Assembly (NCBI GenBank): GCA_024682015.1
Contig: JAIKZT010000123.1
Span: 1 to 17,396, forward strand
Length of the DNA: 17,396 nucleotides
Source: Clostridia bacterium
GTDB lineage: Bacteria > Bacillota > Clostridia > Peptostreptococcales > Anaerovoracaceae
Reading direction: 5' to 3'
Under the pieces are notes generated by a model. It did not search any database, had not been told where the DNA came from, and saw only the letters and a program-made list of their open reading frames with translations. Shown piece by piece: positions 6,492-15,055 of this stretch. Every line of letters begins with the position of its first letter. Position 1 is the first letter of the stretch. Both the position numbers and the translations under genes were made by a program.

Positions 6492-7862
6492 ATGGAGTAC
6501 AGGATCGAACACGATTCCATGGGCGAAGTCCGGGTCCCCGCAGACCGCTACTGGGGCGCGCAGACGCAGAGAAGCCTTGAAAACTTCCCCATTGGCATCG
6601 AGACCATGCCGGCCGAGATCGTCAGCGCATTCGGCGTGATGAAGAAAGCGGCCGCGATCACGAACCACATGCTGAAGCCTGAGAAGATGACCGATGCCAA
6701 GCTCGCCGCCATCAGCCAGGCCTGCGACGAGATCATGGAAGGAAAGCTGCACGGCGAATTCCCCCTGTCCGTCTGGCAGACGGGAAGCGGCACGCAGTCC
6801 AACATGAACGTGAACGAAGTCGTCGCGAACCGCGGCAACGAGATCGCCGGGGAGAAGATCCTGCACCCCAACGACGACGTGAACATGTCCCAGAGCAGCA
6901 ACGACACCTTCCCCTCCGCCATGCACATCGCGGCGGCGAGGGCCATCGAGAAGGATCTGCTGCCCTCCATGGAGAAGCTGATCGCCACGTTCGAACGCCT
7001 CGAAGAGGAGAACAAGGACATCGTCAAGACCGGCCGCACGCACCTGCAGGACGCGGTGCCCGTGCGCTTCTCCCAGGAGATCAGCGGCTGGAAGGAAATG
7101 CTGATCAAGTGCGAAGGCATGCTGAAGCTGGCGCTGCCCGGCATCAAGGAGCTGGCGCTCGGCGGCACGGCCGTTGGCACCGGCCTGAACGCGCCCAAGG
7201 GCTTCGACGAGGAAGTCGCGCGGCAGGTCTCCGCCATCACCGGCATGGACTTCACCACCGAGCGCAACAAGTTCCACGCGCTCACCGCCAAGGACGCCAT
7301 GGTCTTCGCGCACGGCGCGCTGAAGGCTCTCGCGGCGGACATGATGAAGATCGCCAACGACATCCGCTGGCTGGCATCCGGCCCCCGCTGCGGCCTGGGC
7401 GAGATCTTCATCCCGGAGAACGAACCCGGTTCGTCCATCATGCCCGGCAAGGTGAACCCGACGCAGTGCGAATCCATGACCATGGTGGCCGTCCAGGTGA
7501 TGGCCAACGACGTGGCCGTCGGCATGGCTGCCTCTCAGGGCAACTTCGAGCTGAACGTGTTCATGCCGGTCTGCGCCTACAATTTCCTGCAGTCCGTGAA
7601 GCTGCTCGCGGAAGGCATCGCGAGCTTCAACGACCGCTGCGTCTGCGGCATCCGGGCGAACAAGGAAAAGATGGCGGAGAACCTGCACCGTTCTCTCATG
7701 CTGGTGACCGCGCTCAACCCCTACATCGGCTATGAAAACGCCGCCAAGGTGGCCAAGAAAGCCCATGCGGAAGGCACTTCCCTGAAGGAAGCCTGCGTCG
7801 CGCTCGGTTTCCTGACCGCGGAGCGGTTCGATGAAGTGTTCCATCCGGAGGAAATGGCTTAA
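6492..7862 (+). CDS. fumC: Fumarate hydratase, class II
   Basis: A cytosolic, cofactor-free enzyme of 456 residues that interconverts fumarate and L-malate; members are homotetramers. Landmarks of the class II fumarase/aspartase superfamily are present: PADRYWGAQTQRS, GSGTQSNMNVNEVVANR, MSQSSNDTFPSAMHIA, GRTHLQDAVPV (His184, matching the catalytic His), and the mobile-loop signature GSSIMPGKVNPTQCE (residues 313-327), with Ser315 the likely catalytic base. The PGKVNPTQCE form distinguishes fumarase from aspartase, which has PAKVNPVIPE. Length is normal. A strong A-rich AAAAAAGGAG site precedes the ATG. Two bases separate its stop from the next ATG, making it the first gene of a six-gene operon that also contains a second, unrelated hydro-lyase. 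Confidence 0.92.
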   Translation: MEYRIEHDSMGEVRVPADRYWGAQTQRSLENFPIGIETMPAEIVSAFGVMKKAAAITNHMLKPEKMTDAKLAAISQACDEIMEGKLHGEFPLSVWQTGSGTQSNMNVNEVVANRGNEIAGEKILHPNDDVNMSQSSNDTFPSAMHIAAARAIEKDLLPSMEKLIATFERLEEENKDIVKTGRTHLQDAVPVRFSQEISGWKEMLIKCEGMLKLALPGIKELALGGTAVGTGLNAPKGFDEEVARQVSAITGMDFTTERNKFHALTAKDAMVFAHGALKALAADMMKIANDIRWLASGPRCGLGEIFIPENEPGSSIMPGKVNPTQCESMTMVAVQVMANDVAVGMAASQGNFELNVFMPVCAYNFLQSVKLLAEGIASFNDRCVCGIRANKEKMAENLHRSLMLVTALNPYIGYENAAKVAKKAHAEGTSLKEACVALGFLTAERFDEVFHPEEMA

Positions 7863-7864
7863 CC

Positions 7865-9229
7865 ATGAGCACGAAACAGCTGACGGATTTCCTGTCGGAC
7901 ATCCGTTTTGAAGATCTTTCCGCCCACACGGTGGACTACGCGAAGCTGTGCGTCATCGACCTGATGGGTGCCGCAATCGCGGGCAGCGAGAACGCAGTAG
8001 GCCGCATCTGGTCCGACTATTTCGCCGCAGGCAGCGGCGCGAACGGACGCATTCCCATGTGGCGCAAGGGCTTCCACCGCGCGGACACGGAATCCGCGGC
8101 CGCTTACAACGCGGCCTGCAGCCACCTGCTGGACGTGGATGACGTGCACAATACGTCCATCACGCACCCGGGGACCATCACGATCCCCGCGGCGCTGGCC
8201 ATCGGAGAGGAGATGGGCGCGTCCGGCCGGGACGTGATCGCGGCCATCGCAGCCGGCTATGAAGCCGCGGCCCGGATCGGCCAGGCGATCAACCCCGGCG
8301 CGTACTGGTTCTGGCACACGACGGGCGTCTGCGGGGCATACGCTTCCGCGGCGGCGGCCGGAAAGCTGCTGGGCCTTTCGAAGGAGCAGATGCTGCAGGC
8401 GTTCGGCTCCGCCGGAACGCAGGCGGCCGGCCTGTGGGAGTTCCTGGACGACGGATCCATGAGCAAATCGCTGCACACGGCAAATGGCACGCTGTGCGGC
8501 ATCCGGTCCGCAAGGCTGGCGAAGCTTGGCTTTACCGGCGCCAGCAAGATCCTGGAGGGAAAGAAAGGCTTCCTGAAGGCCCTGAACCCCGAAGCGGACG
8601 AGGCGGCCATCACCCGCGGCCTGGAAAAGGGCGTCTACGAGCTGGACAACAACTCCTTCAAGCCCTACGCCTGCTGCCGGCACATCCACTCGGCCAACTA
8701 CGCGATCCTGCAGCTCATCGACGAGTACGGCATCAAGGCCGGGGATGTGGACCGCATCGTGGACAAGACGTACCAGGTGGCGATCAACACGGCGAGCAAC
8801 GAGGCGCCGAAGACGCCTTACGCTTATAAATTCAGCATTCAGTACTGCCTGGCCGCAGCGCTGCTTTACGGCGAGGTGTCCGGAAACGTGTTTACGCCCG
8901 AAAAGACGGGCAGCCCCGAGGCGCGCGCGCTCATGGACAGCATCGACGTGGTCCTGGACCCGGCGATCCAAAAAGGGTTCGAAGAAGATCCGGCCCGTTG
9001 GACGCACACGCTGGAAGTTTCGCTGAAGGACGGCCGCGTGCTGAAGAAGACCGTGGATTATCCGCTCGGCGACAGCCGCAATCCCTTCAGCTGGGACATC
9101 GCGGAGAGCAAGTTCCACGGCTTGGCGGATCCCGTCATCGGCAGAAAAGCCGCGGACAGGCTCGCGGAGAACATAAAAAAACTGGACACGTTCGAAGACG
9201 CGGGCTTGCTCTTCGATGGCATACAGTAG
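7865..9229 (+). CDS. MmgE/PrpD-family protein, substrate unknown
   Basis: A 454-residue protein of the MmgE/PrpD superfamily, which includes 2-methylcitrate dehydratase, cis-aconitate decarboxylase (IRG1/CAD) and iminodisuccinate epimerase. The conserved pocket is visible: LLDVDDVHNTSITHPG with the Asp-Asp and the His-Pro-Gly, SKSLHTANGTLCG with the Lys and His, GFTGASKILEGKKGFL, and KPYACCRHIHSA. These match residues lining the substrate site in the family, so the enzyme is probably active on a di- or tricarboxylate. No 2-methylcitrate synthase or lyase is nearby, which argues against a methylcitrate cycle role. A GGAGGA site (7847-7852) lies within the end of fumC, indicating translational coupling. 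The exact reaction cannot be assigned. Confidence 0.85.
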   Translation: MSTKQLTDFLSDIRFEDLSAHTVDYAKLCVIDLMGAAIAGSENAVGRIWSDYFAAGSGANGRIPMWRKGFHRADTESAAAYNAACSHLLDVDDVHNTSITHPGTITIPAALAIGEEMGASGRDVIAAIAAGYEAAARIGQAINPGAYWFWHTTGVCGAYASAAAAGKLLGLSKEQMLQAFGSAGTQAAGLWEFLDDGSMSKSLHTANGTLCGIRSARLAKLGFTGASKILEGKKGFLKALNPEADEAAITRGLEKGVYELDNNSFKPYACCRHIHSANYAILQLIDEYGIKAGDVDRIVDKTYQVAINTASNEAPKTPYAYKFSIQYCLAAALLYGEVSGNVFTPEKTGSPEARALMDSIDVVLDPAIQKGFEEDPARWTHTLEVSLKDGRVLKKTVDYPLGDSRNPFSWDIAESKFHGLADPVIGRKAADRLAENIKKLDTFEDAGLLFDGIQ

Positions 9230-9242
9230 CAGAGGTGATCAA

Positions 9243-10121
9243 ATGAACGAACAACTCATCAAACAGGAGATCCACGACGCGATCATTCGCGCGGTCACCG
9301 GCATCTCCGACGACGTAAAAGGCCTCCTGGAGGAGGCGCTTGCCAAGGAGACGAATCCGACGGCGCAGAGCATGCTCTCGGCCATGCTGGAAAATCTGAG
9401 CATCGCCAAGGCGGCGGACAAGGGCGTCTGCCAGTCCCCGGGCTATCCCACGAGCTGGCTTTCCTTCGGAGACGGCAACCTGCCTCACGACATCAAGTCC
9501 ACCATCATGGAAGCGCTCGGCGAAGCGACGAAGAAGGGCTATCTGCGCCCCAGCATCGTCGATCCGCTCACGAGAGAGAACTCCGGCAACAACACCGGCA
9601 AGGGCGTTCCCAACGTGGAATTCGAATACAATCCCGGCCAGGAATACGTCGATTTCATCATCAGTTTCAAGGGCTGCGGCGCGGAGCTGGGCAACGCGAT
9701 CCAGATCATGACCCCGGCCAAGCTGGGTAAGGACCTGGTAGGGCTCAAGCGCTTCATCATCGAGACGGCGATCAACGCCGGCGGCAAACCCTGCCCGCCC
9801 TTCGGCATCGGCATCGGCATCGGCGGCCAGATGGACATGTGCGCCAAGATGAGCCGCAAGGCAATCAGCACCCGCAGATGGGACGACGTGAACCCGGATC
9901 CGCAGCTGGCGGCGCTGGAAAAGGAACTGAAGGACGAGATCAACTCGCTGGGCATCGGCGCGGCGGGCACCGGCGGCGACACCGTTTGCCTGGCGGTCAA
10001 GATGGAACGCGCGCATACGCATACGGCCATCTGCCCGGTGGCGATCAACTTCCACTGCTGGGTCGCGCGGCGCGCGGGCGTTCGCATCTATAACGACGGC
10101 AGAGTCGAGAAACTTCTGTAG
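9243..10121 (+). CDS. Class I Fe-S hydro-lyase alpha subunit (fumarase/tartrate dehydratase type)
   Basis: A 292-residue alpha subunit of a two-subunit [4Fe-4S] hydro-lyase of the fumarase class I / L-tartrate dehydratase (TtdA) / mesaconase group. Candidate cluster cysteines are Cys63 (VCQSPG), Cys184 (CPPFGIGIGIGG) and Cys272 (NFHCWVARRAGV). The first motif reads CQSPGYPTSW rather than the usual CQDTG, and KGCGAE replaces KGGGSE, so the substrate may not be plain fumarate. DPLTRENSGNNTGKGVP matches the family core. The ATG at 9243 is preferred over an in-frame ATG at 9216 that overlaps the upstream gene, because AGAGGTG (9231-9237) serves 9243. The beta subunit follows after 12 bases. Confidence 0.87.
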   Translation: MNEQLIKQEIHDAIIRAVTGISDDVKGLLEEALAKETNPTAQSMLSAMLENLSIAKAADKGVCQSPGYPTSWLSFGDGNLPHDIKSTIMEALGEATKKGYLRPSIVDPLTRENSGNNTGKGVPNVEFEYNPGQEYVDFIISFKGCGAELGNAIQIMTPAKLGKDLVGLKRFIIETAINAGGKPCPPFGIGIGIGGQMDMCAKMSRKAISTRRWDDVNPDPQLAALEKELKDEINSLGIGAAGTGGDTVCLAVKMERAHTHTAICPVAINFHCWVARRAGVRIYNDGRVEKLL

Positions 10122-10133
10122 GAGGGCGCAGAC

Positions 10134-10724
10134 ATGAAAGAATACAAACTTACGACTCCCGTTTCGGAAAGCGAAGCAAGGGGACTGAAACTGGGCGATG
10201 TGGTCTACGTATCCGGCCATATCTTCACCTCCCGGGACATGGCGCACCTGAAGTACAAGGCTCTGCTGGAGAGCGGTGACCCGCTTCCCAAGGATTTTGC
10301 AGGCGCTGCGATCTTCCACGCCGGCCCCGTCTGCCTGAAGCAGCCGGACGGCAGCTGGAAGCTGCAGCTGATCGGCCCCACGACCTCCATCCGCATGGAA
10401 CCCTACGCTGAAATGGTCGGCAAGATGGGCGCGAAGCTCATCATCGGCAAGGGCGGCATGGGCGACGATACCCTGGCCGCGTGCGCGAAATACGGCTATG
10501 TCTACCTGCAGGCCGCGCCCGGCTGCGCCGCCAAGCTGGCGCAGGGCGTCAAGGCCGTGAAGGACGTCACGTACTTCGAACTGGGCATGCCCGAAGCGCT
10601 GTGGGATCTGGAAGTCGAAAACTTCGGCCCGCTCGTAGTTGGAATGGACAGCGAAGGAAACAGCGTGTATCATAGTCTCAAGAAAGCGGCAATCGAGAAG
10701 ATGGAAAAGGATTACCCGCTCTAA
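10134..10724 (+). CDS. Class I Fe-S hydro-lyase beta subunit
   Basis: A 196-residue beta subunit, homologous to TtdB and to the C-terminal domain of single-chain class I fumarases. Diagnostic segments are LKLGDVVYVSGHIFTSRDMAH, corresponding to the family's G-x-I-xT-x-RDxAH, then GPTTSIRMEPY, and LIIGKGGMGDD. The adjacent alpha gene supplies the [4Fe-4S] cluster, and the active site is formed at their interface. AGGAGG at 10120-10125 overlaps the alpha stop codon, giving eight bases to the ATG. Alone it would be inactive; with alpha it should add or remove water on a 2-hydroxy-dicarboxylate such as malate, tartrate or citramalate. Confidence 0.9.
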   Translation: MKEYKLTTPVSESEARGLKLGDVVYVSGHIFTSRDMAHLKYKALLESGDPLPKDFAGAAIFHAGPVCLKQPDGSWKLQLIGPTTSIRMEPYAEMVGKMGAKLIIGKGGMGDDTLAACAKYGYVYLQAAPGCAAKLAQGVKAVKDVTYFELGMPEALWDLEVENFGPLVVGMDSEGNSVYHSLKKAAIEKMEKDYPL

Positions 10725-10755
10725 CGGATCACATAAGAAAAGGAGAAACACGATC

Positions 10756-11931
<1,176 letters not shown>

Positions 11932-11975
11932 GAACCGAAGCTCTTTGAGATTCCAAGGAGCATTGCAATTAAACG

Positions 11976-14717
11976 ATGAACTTTGAACGTCTGAAACAAC
12001 TGAATGACCTTCTGTGGTTCGGACCTGAAAGCGAAGAGGCGGAATATTGGCAGCAATATTCCGCCGTTTTCGATGGAACGGACGCGGACATCTTCGTGCC
12101 CCTGTGGGTCTCCGCCTGCAAGGGGGAAGGCGACGTGCTCTTAAACCGCGAGACGCTGAAGGTCGTCCGCTGGTACCGCGCCTTCGGGTCTGACCCGGCC
12201 AAAGGCCTGCCACCCGACGACGTGCGGCCCGTGACCGCGTTTCTGCTGCGGCTGGTTTCGGAAGGCCGCGCAGGCGATGCGCTGCGCTTTTTCGAGGAGA
12301 TCGCGGAGCCTCTCTACGCGGAGATGGCGCGAAGCCTTCAAGCATACCGTGGCGGCTTTTACGAGAAGCTGGCAGGGATGCTGGCGCACGTCGTCAGGGA
12401 ACTGCCGTCTCTGCTGAAGGAGCAGGCATGCGTTGCGGCAGGCGCGCGGGCCGAGGCACAGAAGCCCAGCGAAGAATTCCTTTCCGCTGCGCCGCATTCC
12501 GCTGAAGAGCCCCTCCTTTTGGGCCGTATCGTGCCCATCTGCGGGCGCGGCAACTGCGGCGGGCGCTGCCAGCTGATGGCCCGCGTGGAGGACGGCTGCG
12601 TCCTGTCCATCGCGGACGGCGACGTAAAGCCCTGCGCCAAGGGCCACGCCTACCGGCAGATCTTCCTGACCCCCAGGCGCCTTCGCTATCCCATGGTCCG
12701 CACGGGAAGGCGCGGCGAGGGCAAGTTCCGCCGCATCTCCTGGGACGAAGCCCTGGATCTGATGGAAGAGAAGATCCGCGCGCTCACGGCAAAGTACGGC
12801 CCAGGCTGCCGGTACGTGAACTACGCGACGGGGGTGTCCTCCGTCCTGCGGGGCGACCGCATGGCCAAGCGGCTGCTGGCCCTGGGCGGCGGCTACCTGG
12901 GCAACCACTACACGTACAGCTCCGCCGCGGCCGCGGCAGCCATTCCCTATTCCTACGGCACGGCCGATACGGGCTGCGGCTATCTGACATATAAAGAGAC
13001 GCAGCTGCTGGTGCTGTGGGGTCACAATCCCGTCGTGACCCTCTTCAACGAGACCGCCCGGGAGGTGCTGATCCACCTGAAGGAAAAGGGCGTGCCCATC
13101 GTGGTCATCGACCCCCGGTATACCGAGACGGCGGCGTTCTGCGGGGCGAAGTGGATCCGCGTGCGGCCCGGCACGGACGCGGCGCTGGCGGCGGCCGTCG
13201 CCTATGTCCTCTGGGAGGAAGGGCTGCAGGATCAGGCCTTCATCGACCGCTGCTGCCAGGGGATGGACCCGGGCACCATGCCGAAAGGCGCCGAAGGCGA
13301 AGAGAGCTACCGGGATTACGTGTTCGGCCGGTTCGACGGCGTTCCCAAGACGCCTGCCTGGGCGTCCGCCATCACCGGGACGAGCGAAGAGGACATCCTC
13401 TGGCTGGCTCACGCGCTGGGGCGTGTGAAGCCGGCGGCCATCCTGCCCGGCAACGGCGTGCAGCGCAACGCGAACGGCGAGCAGATCGTGCGAAGCATCA
13501 CGGCGCTGGCCTGCCTCACGGGAAACGTGGGGGTCCTGGGCGGCGCGGCCGGCGCGCGGGGCTACGGCGGGCGGCACGAACGGCCCATCCTGAGCCTGCC
13601 GAAGAATCCCTACGGCGGCAGCATCTCCGTGTTCCTCTGGAGCGACGCCATTCTGCGGGGTCACGCATTTACGAAAAGAGGAGAGCACATCAAAGGCCGG
13701 GAGACGCTGGACAGCGACATCAAGCTGCTGTTCAACCTGGGCGGCAACATCCTGATCAACCAGCACAGCGACGTGCGCCGCACGGAGGAGATCCTGAAGG
13801 ACGAGAGCAAGTGCGAATTCATCGTGGTCTCGGACCTGTTCATGACCCCCAGCGCCCGGTACGCGGACCTGCTTTTGCCCGGGGCGTCCCTCTTCGAATG
13901 CGAGAGCATGGCCGGTCCCTGGGGAGACGGCGATTACCTGCTCTACGGCAACCAGTGCGTCGAGCCCCTGTTCGAGAGCCGCTTCGAGTTCGACTGGCTG
14001 AAAGAACTGGCGGACCGCCTGGGCATCGCGGACTTTTCGGAAGGCTGCGGATCGGTGCGCGAGTGGAACAAACTGCTCTACGAACGCACGCGGGCTAAGG
14101 AGCCGGACCTGCCGCCCTTCGAGGAATTCGCGGAGAAGGGCATCTTCCGCCACGAAAGGCGCAACCATCACGTGGCCTTCGCGCTCGAAGCGGCGGACCC
14201 GGCCGCGCATCCCTTCCCCACGCCCAGCGGGCGCATCGAGATCTACTCGCCCGCCCTGAAGGCGCTGGAGGAAGAGGACATTCCGCCCATCCCCAAGCAT
14301 CAGGCCGCCTTCGAAGGCGTAGGTGACCCGGTGAAGGAGCGCTATCCCATCCAACTGATCGGCTCCCATACGAAGCGGCGTTACCATTCCGTGGGCGATA
14401 TCGCCCCGTGGATGGAGGATCTGGAGCCCCACGCGGTCTGGATGAACCCGCGGGACGCCGCCTCGCGCGGCATCGAAGACGGCGCGGTGGTCGAGGTCTA
14501 CAACGACCGGGGTCGCGTGCGCATACGCGCGAAGCTGTCGGATCAGATCATGGAGGGCGTCGCCAGCATGCCCCAGGGTGCCTGGCATAAGGCGGACGCG
14601 GATGGAACGGACGTGCGCGGCAACATCAACACGCTGGCGATCTGCCGGCCGACGCCCCTGGCGAAGGGCAATCCGCAGCACTCCAACCTGGTGGAGATCC
14701 GCAGGGCGGAAGAGTAG
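11976..14717 (+). CDS. TorD-like chaperone fused to a DmsA-type molybdopterin oxidoreductase
   Basis: A 913-residue protein with two parts. Residues about 25-140 resemble the helical TorD/DmsD maturation chaperones (VPLWVSA, VVRWYRAFG, DDVRPVTAFLLRLVSEG, GGFYEKLAGMLAHVV). Residues about 183-913 form a DMSO-reductase-family catalytic subunit. It has a cluster motif C189-x4-C194-x3-C198-x21-C220, and GGYLGNHYTYSSAAAAA (near 305-320) with a Ser in the usual Mo-ligand region. LLVLWGHNPV and LFNLGGNILINQH belong to the cofactor domains, and the C-terminal dinucleotide-binding domain runs from LIGSHTKRRYHS. There is no Tat signal, so it should be cytoplasmic. No DmsB/DmsC-like partner follows. An in-frame TAA at 11970 excludes an earlier start; AAGGAG is 15 bases upstream. 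The substrate is unknown. The fusion call rests on pattern reading. Confidence 0.8.
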   Translation: MNFERLKQLNDLLWFGPESEEAEYWQQYSAVFDGTDADIFVPLWVSACKGEGDVLLNRETLKVVRWYRAFGSDPAKGLPPDDVRPVTAFLLRLVSEGRAGDALRFFEEIAEPLYAEMARSLQAYRGGFYEKLAGMLAHVVRELPSLLKEQACVAAGARAEAQKPSEEFLSAAPHSAEEPLLLGRIVPICGRGNCGGRCQLMARVEDGCVLSIADGDVKPCAKGHAYRQIFLTPRRLRYPMVRTGRRGEGKFRRISWDEALDLMEEKIRALTAKYGPGCRYVNYATGVSSVLRGDRMAKRLLALGGGYLGNHYTYSSAAAAAAIPYSYGTADTGCGYLTYKETQLLVLWGHNPVVTLFNETAREVLIHLKEKGVPIVVIDPRYTETAAFCGAKWIRVRPGTDAALAAAVAYVLWEEGLQDQAFIDRCCQGMDPGTMPKGAEGEESYRDYVFGRFDGVPKTPAWASAITGTSEEDILWLAHALGRVKPAAILPGNGVQRNANGEQIVRSITALACLTGNVGVLGGAAGARGYGGRHERPILSLPKNPYGGSISVFLWSDAILRGHAFTKRGEHIKGRETLDSDIKLLFNLGGNILINQHSDVRRTEEILKDESKCEFIVVSDLFMTPSARYADLLLPGASLFECESMAGPWGDGDYLLYGNQCVEPLFESRFEFDWLKELADRLGIADFSEGCGSVREWNKLLYERTRAKEPDLPPFEEFAEKGIFRHERRNHHVAFALEAADPAAHPFPTPSGRIEIYSPALKALEEEDIPPIPKHQAAFEGVGDPVKERYPIQLIGSHTKRRYHSVGDIAPWMEDLEPHAVWMNPRDAASRGIEDGAVVEVYNDRGRVRIRAKLSDQIMEGVASMPQGAWHKADADGTDVRGNINTLAICRPTPLAKGNPQHSNLVEIRRAEE

Positions 14718-14758
14718 GCGCGAAGGCGCCCCTAAGGCGTTCATACGGTAAGATAAGA

Positions 14759-14800
14759 GCGGCAGCCGCAAAAATATTTGCACTTGCCGCCTTTCTTTTT
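14759..14800 (+). terminator. Rho-independent terminator of the six-gene operon
   Basis: GCGGCA (14759-14764) pairs with TGCCGC (14785-14790). Inside, after 3-base internal loops, GCAAA (14768-14772) pairs with TTTGC (14777-14781). The T-rich run CTTTCTTTTT follows to 14800. It lies about 40 bases after the molybdoenzyme stop. Confidence 0.75.
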
Positions 14801-14850
14801 GCGGTATTTTCAAGGGCTGCGGGGGATGGACGGGTCAAAGACATATTTAA

Positions 14851-14890
14851 CGCAAAATTGCTTGCGGAATATGCCAAAATATTTGCGGCA
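14851..14890. promoter_or_regulatory. Candidate upstream activator sites for a sigma-54 enhancer-binding protein
   Basis: Two inverted repeats stand side by side. CGCAA-n6-TTGCG is perfect at 14851-14866. TGCC-n11-GGCA at 14872-14890 has a further near-symmetric AAATATTT core. They lie about 80-110 bases upstream of the -24 element, the usual distance for enhancer sites. The second can also form an RNA hairpin followed by TTTT, so a terminator role is the alternative. Confidence 0.45.
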
Positions 14891-14961
14891 TTTTATCCCT
14901 ATCCGAAGCCCGAACCCCCCAAATATGGGCTTTTTCGCGGGTTTAAGCGCCACATATGGTT

Positions 14962-14977
14962 TGGCATGATATTTGCT
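14962..14977 (+). promoter_or_regulatory. Sigma-54 (-24/-12) promoter of the ord-ort operon
   Basis: TGGCATGATATTTGCT matches the sigma-54 consensus TGGCAYGn4TTGCW at every fixed position. The GG (14963-14964) and GC (14975-14976) are exactly ten bases apart. The predicted start is near 14988, leaving a leader of about 68 bases. Sigma-54 with dedicated activators is known to drive amino-acid fermentation operons in Clostridia, such as prd with PrdR. The activator gene is not in this window. A sigma-70 reading (TTGGCA, 16 bases, TATAAG) overlaps and cannot be excluded. Confidence 0.75.
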
Positions 14978-15007
14978 TAACATATAAGGCGTAAACCGTT
15001 TAAACTT

Positions 15008-15027
15008 GCGCAGGCTGGCGCCTGCGC
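15008..15027 (+). promoter_or_regulatory. Stable hairpin in the ord leader
   Basis: GCGCAGGC (15008-15015) and GCCTGCGC (15020-15027) form a perfect eight-base stem around a TGGC loop, with flanking AAAC/GTTT able to extend it past a two-base bulge. No T-run follows, so it is not a terminator. It ends 28 bases before the ord ATG, leaving the AAGGAGG ribosome site free. A 5' mRNA-stabilising role is the simplest reading. Confidence 0.6.
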
Positions 15028-15055
15028 GTTTGCAGCAAGCAAGGAGGAAACAGGA

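Larger units (their letters stand above)
14718..15055 (+). other. 338-bp regulatory intergenic region before ord
   Basis: There is no supportable gene in this stretch. It holds, in order, the terminator of the molybdoenzyme operon (14759-14800), paired inverted repeats (14851-14890), two near-palindromes of the form CCAnATATGG (14919-14928 and 14950-14959, 31 bases apart), a sigma-54 promoter (14962-14977), and a leader with a stable hairpin (15008-15027). It is markedly richer in A/T than the genes around it. Confidence 0.75.

Noticed and set aside
6492..7862. Aspartate ammonia-lyase as the identity of the first gene of the six-gene operon
   Set aside because: The mobile loop reads GSSIMPGKVNPTQCE, the fumarase form, rather than PAKVNPVIPE of aspartase.
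9216..9242. Earlier in-frame ATG for the class I alpha subunit
   Set aside because: It overlaps the end of the PrpD-family gene and the added residues MAYSSRGDQ are not family-like; AGAGGTG points to 9243.
10639..10755. N-terminal extension of malic enzyme into the preceding gene
   Set aside because: The extra 39 residues are an out-of-frame reading of the beta-subunit gene; AAAAGGAG at 10737-10744 marks the ATG at 10756.
14768..14781. GCAAAAATATTTGC as another activator site for the sigma-54 promoter
   Set aside because: It forms the inner stem of the terminator at 14759-14800 and lies nearly 200 bases from the promoter, so the terminator explains it.
12141..14813. A very long (890-codon) open frame on the minus strand opposite the molybdoenzyme gene
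   Set aside because: High GC content suppresses stop codons in the antisense frame; the translation has no recognisable domain and the plus strand is a clear enzyme.
14778..14969. A 63-codon open frame in the intergenic region before ord
   Set aside because: It begins at a TTG inside the terminator, has no ribosome site, and runs through the activator repeats and promoter.
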